NCBI GenBank assembly: GCA_037102815.1
Contig: BTPP01000001.1
Span: 4,055,001 to 4,119,000 of the forward strand
DNA from: Neurospora intermedia
Taxonomy: Eukaryota > Ascomycota > Sordariomycetes > Sordariales > Sordariaceae
Direction of reading: 5' to 3'
DNA: 64,000 nucleotides
The first letter of the stretch is position 1, and each line of letters opens with the position of its first letter. Below the pieces are notes generated by a model that ran no database searches, was not told the DNA's origin, and saw only the letters and a program-made list of their open reading frames with translations. This document shows positions 1-11,489 of the stretch, piece after piece. A program made the position numbers and the translations under genes.

Positions 1-3000
1 CAGACCATGAGGCCCCCTCCGGCCACTAGAAGATGCTCGGCTATACTAAAAAGTGGGGCCTTGAATCCTCGGTAACCGGGTATAAGTGTTCTCTCCCACC
101 AAAATCGGACCCCTGTAGGTGCAAATCCGGGCTAGAGTCTTTGCACTTTGCAGTTTGCAGGTTTAATATGGGAAAACAATTCCGGCTACCCAATTCTTTT
201 GTACTTTGGGGGGTTTTTGCACTTGGGGGTGGTTGCACTTTCAGGGGTTTATACTGTATAGGTATTGTGTATGCAGTACCGGTGGAGACAGTTCCCTGAA
301 ACCTCAACAATAGCGTTTTGGGGGTATGCCTGCTCCTCTTCATGGGGCTTCCCCGTCATTGACTGCAACGGTTTTCCCCCAGTCGTTTTGACGGTCACCC
401 TGGTCTTCCGCTAAACCTTCTTGACGATGAGGTTGCGAAGTGTGGGGCAGGAGCGAGATGCAAATGTAACCTTGGAATACGGCAGCACCATGTTGGAAGT
501 AGTGTACAGTGTTAAACCCCTGAGCGCATACTCCAGCAATTGCATATGTACATTGTTTATATGCTAAGATTTCTTTACAGTACTTAGTGTACACTTACAT
601 CATGATTGTAGGCGCGGCCACAACTGCCTGTCTCCCACCAGAAGGCAGCACCCCTTTCCGCATACACATACATAGCGCTCCCCCGTAGTGTCTACAATCC
701 TATATGCATGCAGTTTCAGGGGACTGTACTGTAACCATAGGTGAATATAACTCCCTAGTTCTCGAAACCAACAGTGGTAGTGAAAACAAGATTGACCAAC
801 ACGGAATAGTGGCTGATCATGTTTCACCCACCGTACCCGAAAGCCTCAATCGAATGTACGAGTCGAAGATGAAATCGAACTTCAGTTAGCTGGTGGGTGT
901 TCAATTCCACACTGAACACAAGGTTTATCTCCATGCGAATCCCCCTACCCTATCAGCAAGATAATTTTATGAGAGACCTCCCACCCTGTCAGTCCGGAGG
1001 CAGGAGCGGTCGCACGAATATTGATACGCTTGGCTAGCGGTATGACCTTCACCAACGAGACTCTCCGCGGACCGTTTCTGTCAGTGATTGGATGCCTGTA
1101 ATGCCCAAACCCCTGTCCAGCTCAAACCCAGAGCCTCCTCGACGTGCTCTATGCAAGATGGCATGAAAGGCGTTCACACATTCATTGTGGCTGGGACTCG
1201 AGTCCCCGTTTCGAACTTGAACTGAGACACTACCGTTCCCCATAGGCCTCTTATCGACTACCTTAGCTTACGCACATCATTGGCAAGATCCGCCTCATTG
1301 CCATGCTCTTGATGGCACATCATGGATCCACTCGACTAAGGAAGCGTCAACAATCAACGCTACATTTCGACTCTGCTTTTCCTTCCTACTTCAGAATAGT
1401 GGCTGTCAGACATTCAAGACAATGCCATCACGGCAGCTTCCATTTGCCTAGTTTTTCATCCGGCTTGTTGGTAAACGGGGTCTCTATCCTATGCGCTACA
1501 TCCGCATTTCCGAGACACTCAATGGAATCGGCGCTTTATTAAACGCCTAAACGCAGTCCGTTAGCTGGGCTAAAAGCGTTTTTCGATGGCCAGATATTGC
1601 CCAGTTCATCCAGAAGGATCCTCTGCACGGCGAAGGAAGTCCTGCCATTAGTACGACCTAACATCAAGGGAGGAGATGCAATGCTACTGTCTTTTTAACG
1701 TGTTGGCTGACCCACTTGAAGGGCGAAGATCAAGCTTAGTGGAAGCCTTTGGCAGCTGCTGGCACTGTCGAGATGATCACCGATGAGAGAGTCGGTGCCA
1801 GAATACGGAAAACTCCGTATACGGTCGAACAGATACAGAGACACCAGGCACTTCTGTGGCTTACGTTGTACGTCCTGCAGACCCACAATCAACTTGCAGT
1901 TCCAGGGCTGATAATGAAGCAGAGGGATGTAGGTTGGTCGGCGACCTGATCAAAAGTCTTGCTGCAACATGCCCAGAAAGGCATCAAGTCAGCGCGTGGC
2001 CTGCATCAAGGTCATCTCGAATCCCATTTTCTTGTCGCGGCCCCGACCCCCGCCCGGCCAAGCACCCACAGCTCATGCCGCAACCTTTCTTCTTCGTTCC
2101 CTGGTCCCCGGCCGGAGTCCAGATCTTCGACCCTTCTTATTGTGTGAGAGCCCACTGGACATTGATCCTTCTTCTATTGCCACTATCGCCGAGAGATGCC
2201 TCAAAACTGAGACATGACCAGGGTATCAATGCAAGAGATGTGTAGAGGAGGGGAAGGATATGGATGCCAACGCACTTGTCCGTTGTGCCGGACCCGGTCC
2301 TACTCACTGCTTCCTGACGTGCGGCCTAGCAAACTTGCTAGAATATAGCAAGAATTCAGACGAGTATTCGCTTAGGAGATGTTGATGAAGCAGGGAGCCT
2401 GGTCAACGACCTTGATGTTGCTGGGCTCGGTTGGTTTCCGACTGCCGTACTAGTCCACTTGGACTGTGCCTTCCCGCTCACCTAACTATTGCGGTACTTA
2501 CATGAAAGGTGACAACCGGTAGTGGATGCTTGAGACGTACCGACGGAACTGACTCTGTTCAGACGAGATGTGTTAAACCGGGACTAATGTACCATACGGA
2601 AAGGCGATGGCGCACACAATGCGTATCAAAAACGGTCTTGCTTTCATGGACGGATGGCTACGAAGAGGAACCCCAACACATTATTTTGATTTCAAAGCGG
2701 GAAGATGTGACGAGGAGCTACATGAGTCTTTGCCCAATGGATGGTTTATGGCTGAAACTTTGTAAGTCCTCCACTCGACGCCATCTCAGCCATCTCTCAG
2801 TTTCTGGGTCTAATCGAAGGCTCGGAATCTGGTTAGTTAGTTAATTAGTTTAGTTCGAAAGGAAGGCAATCACGTCCCGAAAATGTGTGTATGAGCGTTG
2901 GGATTGGTCAGACCAGATCAATGAGGGAAATTGCACTTTCTGGAAAATGGATGCCATTCGTGAGCAACGACAAGCAATGCATAACTTTAGTAGTAACCAT

Positions 3001-6000
3001 GAAGTAAGCCCATCCCAGCCAGCAATACAGGGCCAGGCTGGATGAATATTATATGATCATCATAATGGTGGGTACCTACCGTTGATACAGGCCGTAGGCC
3101 CCACAAAGAAAGAAGGGCGGCTGAGAAGATTCATGCTGGGAAAGAGAGAACGGATGAAGTTCGGGCGCAACGGTTGTGAACTAAAGATTAATCAAGGTTT
3201 TGTTTTACACCAAAGTCTGTAATGAGCGAGACATAGGCAAGGAAGCAACATCCGACATCCGGAATGACTGGGATAGTGTGATACCCAGGAGGAGGGAAGG
3301 AGCATAAGAGCGGAAGCGGGGAGGGTGAAGGCGAAGGGTCAGGGAACATTGCTGTTGGTTTTCTCTCCCCCTCCCCCTTACCCGTTTATGTCAGTCAGCC
3401 CCAACCTAACCGTTCTAATCAAGTGGCCACAGCCTCTTTGTGATGTATGTCAAGACGGCTGCATAGTGTACACCTCTACCTACCTACCAACCAACCTTGC
3501 TTCATTTACTACGATAGGTTTGATGCTCCCATCCATCCATCATCTCCGGAAGGCGTTACAACTCTCCCCCGATCACTACCTACGTTAGAGCCGGATGGAC
3601 CAGGTGGCCGTGGATGTCACCGTCGGTATTCTTTGCCTCGTCGCCCACCGTGGCTCCCAAGGTAGGTAGAGGTACCTAGAGGTAGAGTTTGCGCAGAGTG
3701 TACCTACCTACTTGTATGGTAGTAATACTGTCCCTGGCCTGACCACTTTGGGCTAAGTAAGTGCTTGTCTCGTATTTGCGGAGCGACTCACTCATGTCAG
3801 TGGGCCGAACAGAAGGAGGGAGGAGGATGACACTCCGATAGCATAACGGGCAGGAGGGTTGACATCTGTGGGGAGTGCAGTGCGTTTACTGAGTGACAGC
3901 TGCTACCAGTGGACCACATACAGTAGAAAGTGAAGTGTGAAAACTGAAGGTCCAGAACGCAGGCGGACGGCGGCATACTTGGTAATTCCTGGCCTGCCCT
4001 TGGTGGGCATGGATGATTACGCCAGTAGGTTGATCTTTGTAAATTATGGGTTAGTCCGTTTAAGTTCTTTCAGGTTCTGGCCCCTCATAGGTATCAACCC
4101 AGCGGAGGCAGATAGATGCAAAGACGGAAAGAGCGAGAGAATGCCGAGCGAGCCCGAGCCCGAAACGAACTTGGCAAGCTGAGGACCTTGCGTGTGAGAC
4201 TGAGTGAATGTCGGAAGCTGAGCTTGAAGGTTTGGTTGTTGGCGGTTGCTAAGCGCCCGGCCGGCTGAGGAAGGCACAACTGTTGCGGCAGGGAAAGAAC
4301 GGTTGCTCTACCTTCGATATGAGCACATAACGGTTTCTGAGGAAAGAAAGAGCGACCATAGGCCTCACTCTTCAGTTTGTTCCGCGCGTCCCATAGATGC
4401 TGCAGTCTCGCTAGGCTATCACATGAACAGTTGCGGGTGCGGTGGACGGGTCTTCAACCATTCGCCACGGCGTGTAAGACAACCGTAACCATGTCACTGC
4501 AGACTGGACTGAATAAGAATTCGAAAGGGCAAGTGCCAGAGTGCTGGCACTGAAGTGCCGTGGTGGCCGGAGGGAGTTGCCGACCGATTGCTGATGTCAA
4601 CCCTCCTCCAACTTCGTTAGTTCCATGTTACTGCGGCGGGCCTTGGAAGAACTCAAGCAACTTGAATTGAACCGCCGCGGTCAACAGCTGAGTCCATCCC
4701 TCAAAGCTTCAGAGTGCAGTGGTCACAATGGACACACAAGGACGATATCCAGGGAAAGAAACCTGAGTGTCAATGAGTCAATGAATGACTTGCAGCATAG
4801 CAGGTTCGTCTTCAGATGCCAGTCCTCCAAGTATTTGACTTTTGTTCATTACGCTGCTTGGTGCCGCACTGAACCCAACTGACGAGTGCCGACCAAGCAT
4901 TGGTTTCGATTGAATAAGTGAAGGTGATGATGCTACCTCTAGGTACGCAGTAGTAGGTGCAAGATCAGGCTACAACGGCGGCGGGGTGCCATAGAAGGAT
5001 GGATGAACTTGGAATACCCGGGTTTCCCTTCAAGGCTTCCACTTACAAGACACTCGGCTTTTGTTCCCTTATTGAGTTCACTCACTTATCACCACGCACC
5101 CGTGGCAATTCGTGCGGTATGGCCCATCATTATCACACCAAGTCTGGCTGACGCAAAATGTAAGGACGGAACCAATTACCAAACTTTAGACCGCGGCGGG
5201 CTTCAAGTTCCAAGTGCCCTCGTCTCTGCTGGTGCAGTGCACAGCGGTGAGAACCGAACTAAATCACTCACTTACTGCACTGGTACTTACCTCTAGCCAC
5301 GATGCCCTTTTGACATCTGAGTTATGTACTTACAACTGGATAGAGGTACAAGTTGGAGTAAAAAGGGCTCACTTGCTGTACCGGCCGACTGGTTCGGGAC
5401 GCAACTAAAACGAGCTTGAATGAATGACTTGGACTTTGGCGAACTAATTACCAAGGAGTTTCAGCTGAAATAAAAAGAAAGAAAAAAGAGTTGCAAGTTT
5501 AAACTTAACACTCACTGATCCCCCGGCCCTCTCTAATGTCCGTTCGCTAACTCTTGAAAACGAATTCTGAACACGCATATTATTCCGTGGTATCAATCGT
5601 CCGCTTTTCCTGACCGGTTCACTTCATTTACGTTGGCATATTTTCACTAGAGGAAAGAACCAGCCACTTCCACAATGATCGATGGGTTACCACCTCGGAG
5701 TGCGATTTCCGGACATCATCTTAAACAGTTTACCTACCTACGCTCTCTGCCTCTGAGTTTCACTTTATTCTGTACATGCTAGGTATTTACCTATTTCTCA
5801 TCATCATCGAGTGACCATCTCCTCCTTTACTCGCTATCGTCATTGGCCTTTTACAGAACTTGCCAGTTCGGTTATGAAGCAGAGTGGCAGGGAACTAAGC
5901 CTACCCCTTGGTATATAGACAGTATTTGCTGTCTCGAGATCAACACGAGTGCCCGACAGGCCGCAACTATCAGACACACACTTTTACTTTTGATAGGTAG

Positions 6001-6452
6001 CAACGAATACCAATGGGCAGAGAAGCAAATGCATAAAAGGTTCACAAGAGATTGCAGACAATGTTATGTGAAAAGGAGCAGCATGCCCGTTATACACTCA
6101 GAAAGTCAAACTGGGGAGCCAATGAAATCCTCGGCTAACTATATTGGCAACATATCCATCGTAATGATGGCTGTCAAAAACTGTCATCGTACTGAGCATT
6201 GAATCATTTGTCCGCAAACAGCCCAGCTAGCGCTGTGTCTTCCCATGCCACCAAAAATGAGAAAGAAAAGCAATCGCTTAATTTGAAATTTGCGCAAATT
6301 GTGCGCAAATGGCTTTCCTCCCCCCATAACTCCGTCAGATCTAACTTGATATTTCCCGCCTAGCTACGACAAAAGCAGAAAGGAAGAAACGTGAGAATCT
6401 AGTCTTACTAAAAGATGATGGAACTGGCAATAAGTGGCCCTTTACCCAGCCC
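1..6452. other. Gene-poor region, no supported gene
   Basis: No reading frame here has a recognisable protein, and the longer open frames (for example 1856-2245, 2509-2844 and 5843-6202) start at non-ATG codons and look like chance. Base composition is not strongly AT-rich, so there is no sign of heavy repeat-induced mutation. The visible structure is short TACC/TAGG tracts (3477-3488 and about 3660-3690), two copies of a TACCTCTAGG decamer (3675-3684 reversed, 4934-4943) and homopurine patches. The right end is the 3' flank of the O-GlcNAc transferase-like gene. A non-coding transcript or a small multi-exon gene cannot be excluded. Confidence 0.5.
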
Positions 6453-9400
6453 TCAGAGATAGATATCCCCACCAACGCCGTCAACCCACCTCTGCCACGC
6501 TTGTTCATATGCATCCTCCAAGTCCCTGACCCATCTCCGCGTATCAAACAACGCACAAGTCCACTTGCTCTCCCACAGCAATTTCCTCAGCTCGGCGAGT
6601 CTTCCGACCGGTTTACCATAGTAACTAGCTCTGTAACCGCCGTGACCACCACCAGCACCACCAGCACCATTATACCCTGGCATAGAAAACCCATCCACAA
6701 CCAACTCGTACGTCAACCCATTCGCAAGCTTGATAGCCCTGTTCTCGTATTCATAATCGTCGCCAGCAATCAGATCCTCAGCCGCCTGTCTTCCCGCCTC
6801 ACTCTTCGGCAACGCTCCCTTGAGAATCGACGCCGCCATGCGCGAACACATCTTGTACTCGTACCGCGGCAGGGTCAGCAGCGGTGTACTCGACCACAGG
6901 ACGTCGGCGGCCGTCGTATGTGCGTTGCACTCGGGTGTGTCGAGGAAGAGGTCGCACACGCGGGCGCGGGCAATGTGCTGCTGCTTGGGAGCCACGTCGG
7001 TAAAGATGATGCGACTGGCGACTTCCTCACCTGCCCAGAGCTTTGCCGTCCGGCGGAGGTTGTTTTCGCCCAGCTCGGGGAACCGCAGAAGCCACAAGAC
7101 AGCTTTGGGAACATGTGCTAGTATGCGAAGCCAGGTTCGAAACGTAGTAGGATCGATCTGTTGTACAAGGGGGTTAGTCATCGGAGCTGCACATGCAAAT
7201 TCCCTTGAAAATTTGAGGAAACGTACCTTGTAGAGTTGGTTGAAGTTACCGAGGATGATCCTGTCGTCTGGGAGGTTGGGGAACAGCATCTTGCGCATAT
7301 TCCATCGCCTCCTCTGTTCCTCTTCCCACGTCATCCCTCTCTCATCCGAACCATCGGCAGACTGTTTGTGATCGCAGCAGAAGAATGTGTCCTTGCAATA
7401 TATGAGATTCTCCGAGTATACCCAATCGTCGGCCTCGGCATCAGCTTCATCGCGGAATACATCCTCCAGACTTAGGTTGTCACGGTGTGGACGCAATGTT
7501 GATGGTGGCACTGATGTCGTATCTGCGAGCAGATAGTCGCACCACTCAGCCCCCAGTGTCCCTGCAAATCCCATAAAGGCCATTTGAATCGGTGCAGGTC
7601 GTGCTGCGAAGACCTCGTTGCGAGCTCCTCTGGTATAGCCGTTAAGGTTCACCAGGATATGAATTCCATCTGCAACAATCTGCTGTACCAGCCGGTCGGA
7701 TGACCAGGTGCTCACATCTTGGAAAACTGGTGCCTCGCGCTCGATTTGTTGGCGGTGAATCGACTTATCGCTGGCCGTAGTCGCATAACAGAAAGCCCTC
7801 ACCCGTGTCTTGTCGTGGAATCCAAAGACAGATTGCATCAAGTGTGCCAAAGGATGGTTGTTGAAATCGGAAGATATATAGCCTATATTGAGTTGTGGAC
7901 TTGGTGGTTTCGGAGGTTCATATACCGTGGCGGGGATCCAGGAAGATCTGAGGGTGGAACACGAGATCCTAAGCGCATTCCTCTGAGAGATCATTCGGAC
8001 ATCCTTGGCTGTGAGAGGACATGTGAAGGTGTGGAATGGTAGGACTGTTGGCGCGGTTGGAACCGTGAGAGTGCCGGGAACCCTTGGCCGAGCGTATCCA
8101 GAAGCCGACTCTTGACCGTTGATGTACCTATCACGATACCAACGCCGCACGGTCGCTTTTGTAGCTCGTTCGATTAGCCGTAACACCCGGGAACCTTCCC
8201 ATGGTTTACCAGACCATTTCTGCAACTCCGCATCTAGGTCCAGTGTACCATCAGCGATGGCAGCCCTGGCAGTCTTGAGATAAGCCATCAACTGCATAGC
8301 GGATTGTTCTTGCAAGACACCGCAACCCCAGGCAGACGCTTCCTTCAGCTGCTGGGCAACAATGTCAACCACGCGCTGCATGAGGCCGCTTCCCCTGCCC
8401 TGTTTCGTTACGTCTTCTAGCATTCCATCTTCACCAACATGCCACCGATCGTACCTCCCGTTGGCAAGCAGAACTCCGCCACGGCCCCGCCAGTCGCACA
8501 CCGAGTTGAGAGCAGTAGAAAGCCCGCAGACTGCTTCAGCGAAATCCGGGTTAGAGGTCACGGCCCGCTTGTAGTAGATGATGGCGTCGTTAGTGCGACC
8601 CCTATCCTTGACCGCATTTGCAAGATTCGTTAAGGCAATGTCAAAAGTGCCATCACAAGCCACTGCCTTCTCGTACATGGAGATGGCTAGATCGAGTTGG
8701 CCGATATCCTTGAGGAGACTGCCCAGGTTCGTATGGAGATGTACATGCTTCGGATCCAACGTGAGTCCGTACTGGTAATAAGCCAGCGCTAGAGCAAGCC
8801 CACTCCCAGGTACAATTCCAGGGATCGGTGCCGCCGTAGAGGCATCTGGGACAGACACCTGTTGTGATGCCGTGAGTTGGACGCTCGCAAGAAGAATCCC
8901 CACGTTATTAGCTGTGGATGGACTTTCCTGGAGAGAAAGAGACAAGTAGTAAAGAGCCAGAATATCACCAACACTGGGTGATTGCTGTGGGACGCCTGTA
9001 CCAGAACCTCCATTGGACATGGCATCTTGCAAGATTTTGGCCAGTGAAAGCAGAGCGTTGCTTGTCGTTGATACGGCCGACCTCCTCTGACTACTCGATA
9101 CAACGTATTGAAGTCCAGGGAGGTGCCCACCGCTAGCCGCAAAAACGAGCTTGGCAGTGTGTTTTGCTCTCTCAGGAGGGAGCAATAGCGGTGCAGATAG
9201 ATTCTTTCTCGTCGGATTCTGCAGCGATACCATCCCACCATTCCCTGGATTGAGGACACTTTGTATCAGGCGGATGAGTGACTGGAGTCCCTTGACCTGT
9301 CTTCCGGCACTAACTAAAACAGCCTCCTCGAAAGCTTTGGATGCGCCATCTATGTTCTTCAGGGAGTAGAGGATGTTCCCTTTGGCATGAATAATGCTGA

Positions 9401-11489
9401 TCATCCGCCCATTCTCGCTCCCGGGAATAGCATAGCCACTCGAACCAAAGCCTGGTTGCCTGCTGTTCTCCGCAGTGAAGGCAAAGAATGTCTCGGGGCT
9501 ATCGGTTTTATCCCCATCATGCAGAAACGGGTCAGGGCTAGGTTCTCTGATGGTTGCCGTCGATGTTGTGTCTGTTTCGCTCCCAGTCTCACTGACTTGA
9601 TCATGCGCTGAACCAGGACTGGACATCCTCAAAGAGCGCTGAACGAAGTCGATCACCTTGACCGCTTCTGGACTCTTGTGCCTATAAATTAGCATATTCA
9701 CCAAGCTCTCCACCGCCTCCAAATAGCTCGGTCGTTTCTTCACGGCTTGCATCCAGTGGTGCTCGGCTTCATCAGATCTGTTCATGGAGTAAAGTGTTGC
9801 TGCCGTGTGGGAAATGGCTTCAACATGGCTTTCGTCAATGCTGAGCACCCGTTTAAACCACTCGAGTGCCTGATCGTAACGCTCGAGAGCGTAATGAAGG
9901 CACCCGCCAAGCAACATACCATCCACCCACTTCCATCCACTCTGCTCACACAGGTTTGACAACACATCCAAGGCAGTCTTTGCTGCACCAATGGGCGAGT
10001 TGAGCTCAAATGAACGCTTAGGCAGCTTGGGCTGATAATAGTGCCCTTGTGAGCCAGGCTTTAGATGGCTGTTGAGGTTGTCAAGATAAAGTGAGTGAAG
10101 ATTAGAGTGGCCGGACGTATAACTCAGAGGCCGCGAGGCAGCGTCATTTTGGTTCGAGTGCTGGGGGTGGCCATCGGTTGCGCCTGGACGCGTGGAAGGG
10201 GCAGAGGATTGGGGAATCGAAAAAGTAAGTGTCCTGGGCGGTCTTGGATAGGCAATCCGGTGCCCACTTCCAGGCTTAGTCGGTTCGCAACGATGTAGGT
10301 GATTTAAATACAGGACTAGATCGTTATATGTTTTGTGGGCTAAATGTAATGCCCGGTCTTTGAAGTGAACTGGCGACGAGGGCTCCCCAATGCCTTGTTG
10401 TAAGCTCCCGCCTGGTTTTGAGTTCATATACGGATTGTTACCGCCGACATATGTGGCATGTGGCGTGAAATGTGCCTGATTATAGCGTGAGAAGCCATCA
10501 TCGAGGGGGTAAGCTGAGAATGGCAACCTGAGCGAGTGTGCGTGACCCGGCCCATAGACTTGAGGAAGACACTGCTGGATAGCCGAGTTCGGCGGAACGA
10601 AAGCGCTGTCAACGACCGCACCTGTTTGCGTGTAATGATTCCCTAGATTGAACGAGTTTCGAAAGTCAGGATAGGCACCTTCTCTGTGCACCGCAGGTTG
10701 TGGGAGCGCCGCGGGACTGTACACTCCTGGAGTCATGGACTGGGTGTGATAGCCAGGCCCCAGAAGTGGTTGCAGATTGGACACGGTATGATGACCAAAC
10801 TGGGGGATGGGCAGCGCAAGGAGGTTACTATCTGCTGCACCAAAACCTTGCCCCACGTTTGAGGGACCAGCTCCCCAGCCCAGCGGTGTCACGGAGCCCG
10901 ACTTGAGCGAAAGTGTCTCGGTAGCCGAAGCGAGGTTTCCTGAGGTCAGTGGGGCAGGATACGGCCAAGAACCGGCGGGTACGGAATGCTGAAGATTGCT
11001 TGACGCAGACGAGCCAGAGAGTCCCTGATCGACAGTGCCGGAAAAGAGCCTTGATGGGCCCGGAAGGGCCATCTGCTTCAAGGGAGGCGGCCCGGATGCC
11101 AGGTGTGTCAGTGAGCCATCGTAACCATTATCGATAGTTCCTCTCGGAGTTTTTCGTCGAAGTGAGTGTTCGGCGCTGTGGTCTGGTCCGTGGGGTCGGT
11201 GAAAGGTGGTCGTGATGCGATGCAAGGTCGGCTGGGTGCTGCGAGAAGGGAACAGCCGGGGTGTCACGTTCAAGTTGCTGACATGATGGTCATGGAGGTT
11301 CGACGGCGGTTGGTGGCTTTGTTGGTGGCCTGGTTGATGCCCCTCTTGGTAGTGCGAAAAGCCCTGATGGTAAGTGAAGTAGTCTTGTCCGTGCGAAGGC
11401 CCATGGCCATGCCCATGTTGTGCTTGAAACGAGGCGCGGTGGTTGAACGATGGCGGCACCATATGGTGCATCTGGACCAGATGTGTCAT
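6453..11489 (-). CDS. O-GlcNAc transferase-like protein (TPR + GT41)
   Basis: Predicted nucleocytoplasmic O-linked GlcNAc (or related sugar) transferase that moves sugar from UDP-GlcNAc to Ser/Thr of proteins. Spliced length is about 1655 residues. Residues 1-500 are low-complexity and rich in His, Ser, Pro and Gln. TPR-like helices lie near 520-600 and 895-1005. The GT41 catalytic region runs from about 1198 to near the end. Signature pieces: SSDFNNHP (the HP histidine of OGT), NGYTRGARNE, NFNQLYK then IDPTTF (the UDP-binding lysine), and LDTPECNAHTTAADVLW (HTT). One intron, 7158-7226, has donor GTACGT, branch CTAAC and acceptor ACAG; it is 69 bases and stop-free, and removing it restores the OGT-type NQLYK-IDP junction. 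The first in-frame ATG is at 11489; the frame is open upstream, but only to a TTG. Family assignment is firm; acceptor proteins and donor sugar are inferred. Confidence 0.9.
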   Translation of the reverse strand: MTHLVQMHHMVPPSFNHRASFQAQHGHGHGPSHGQDYFTYHQGFSHYQEGHQPGHQQSHQPPSNLHDHHVSNLNVTPRLFPSRSTQPTLHRITTTFHRPHGPDHSAEHSLRRKTPRGTIDNGYDGSLTHLASGPPPLKQMALPGPSRLFSGTVDQGLSGSSASSNLQHSVPAGSWPYPAPLTSGNLASATETLSLKSGSVTPLGWGAGPSNVGQGFGAADSNLLALPIPQFGHHTVSNLQPLLGPGYHTQSMTPGVYSPAALPQPAVHREGAYPDFRNSFNLGNHYTQTGAVVDSAFVPPNSAIQQCLPQVYGPGHAHSLRLPFSAYPLDDGFSRYNQAHFTPHATYVGGNNPYMNSKPGGSLQQGIGEPSSPVHFKDRALHLAHKTYNDLVLYLNHLHRCEPTKPGSGHRIAYPRPPRTLTFSIPQSSAPSTRPGATDGHPQHSNQNDAASRPLSYTSGHSNLHSLYLDNLNSHLKPGSQGHYYQPKLPKRSFELNSPIGAAKTALDVLSNLCEQSGWKWVDGMLLGGCLHYALERYDQALEWFKRVLSIDESHVEAISHTAATLYSMNRSDEAEHHWMQAVKKRPSYLEAVESLVNMLIYRHKSPEAVKVIDFVQRSLRMSSPGSAHDQVSETGSETDTTSTATIREPSPDPFLHDGDKTDSPETFFAFTAENSRQPGFGSSGYAIPGSENGRMISIIHAKGNILYSLKNIDGASKAFEEAVLVSAGRQVKGLQSLIRLIQSVLNPGNGGMVSLQNPTRKNLSAPLLLPPERAKHTAKLVFAASGGHLPGLQYVVSSSQRRSAVSTTSNALLSLAKILQDAMSNGGSGTGVPQQSPSVGDILALYYLSLSLQESPSTANNVGILLASVQLTASQQVSVPDASTAAPIPGIVPGSGLALALAYYQYGLTLDPKHVHLHTNLGSLLKDIGQLDLAISMYEKAVACDGTFDIALTNLANAVKDRGRTNDAIIYYKRAVTSNPDFAEAVCGLSTALNSVCDWRGRGGVLLANGRYDRWHVGEDGMLEDVTKQGRGSGLMQRVVDIVAQQLKEASAWGCGVLQEQSAMQLMAYLKTARAAIADGTLDLDAELQKWSGKPWEGSRVLRLIERATKATVRRWYRDRYINGQESASGYARPRVPGTLTVPTAPTVLPFHTFTCPLTAKDVRMISQRNALRISCSTLRSSWIPATVYEPPKPPSPQLNIGYISSDFNNHPLAHLMQSVFGFHDKTRVRAFCYATTASDKSIHRQQIEREAPVFQDVSTWSSDRLVQQIVADGIHILVNLNGYTRGARNEVFAARPAPIQMAFMGFAGTLGAEWCDYLLADTTSVPPSTLRPHRDNLSLEDVFRDEADAEADDWVYSENLIYCKDTFFCCDHKQSADGSDERGMTWEEEQRRRWNMRKMLFPNLPDDRIILGNFNQLYKVRFLKFSREFACAAPMTNPLVQQIDPTTFRTWLRILAHVPKAVLWLLRFPELGENNLRRTAKLWAGEEVASRIIFTDVAPKQQHIARARVCDLFLDTPECNAHTTAADVLWSSTPLLTLPRYEYKMCSRMAASILKGALPKSEAGRQAAEDLIAGDDYEYENRAIKLANGLTYELVVDGFSMPGYNGAGGAGGGHGGYRASYYGKPVGRLAELRKLLWESKWTCALFDTRRWVRDLEDAYEQAWQRWVDGVGGDIYL
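7158..7226 (-). other. In-frame, stop-free intron of the OGT-like gene
   Basis: A 69-base intron (23 codons) with donor GTACGT, branch GACTAAC and acceptor CAACAG. It contains no stop in the coding frame, so both spliced and unspliced mRNA stay open. Splicing joins NQLYK to IDPTTF as in animal OGT, so the spliced form should be the catalytic one. Retention would put 23 residues directly after the lysine that contacts UDP. Confidence 0.85.

Noticed and set aside
233-745. Loose similarity between GCACTTTCAGGGG (near 233) and GCAGTTTCAGGGG (near 709) with TACTGTA following
   Set aside because: Too short and diverged to call a repeat by eye.
1193-1206. 14-base palindrome GGGACTCGAGTCCC
   Set aside because: Isolated, no partner copies and no gene nearby; no basis for a role.
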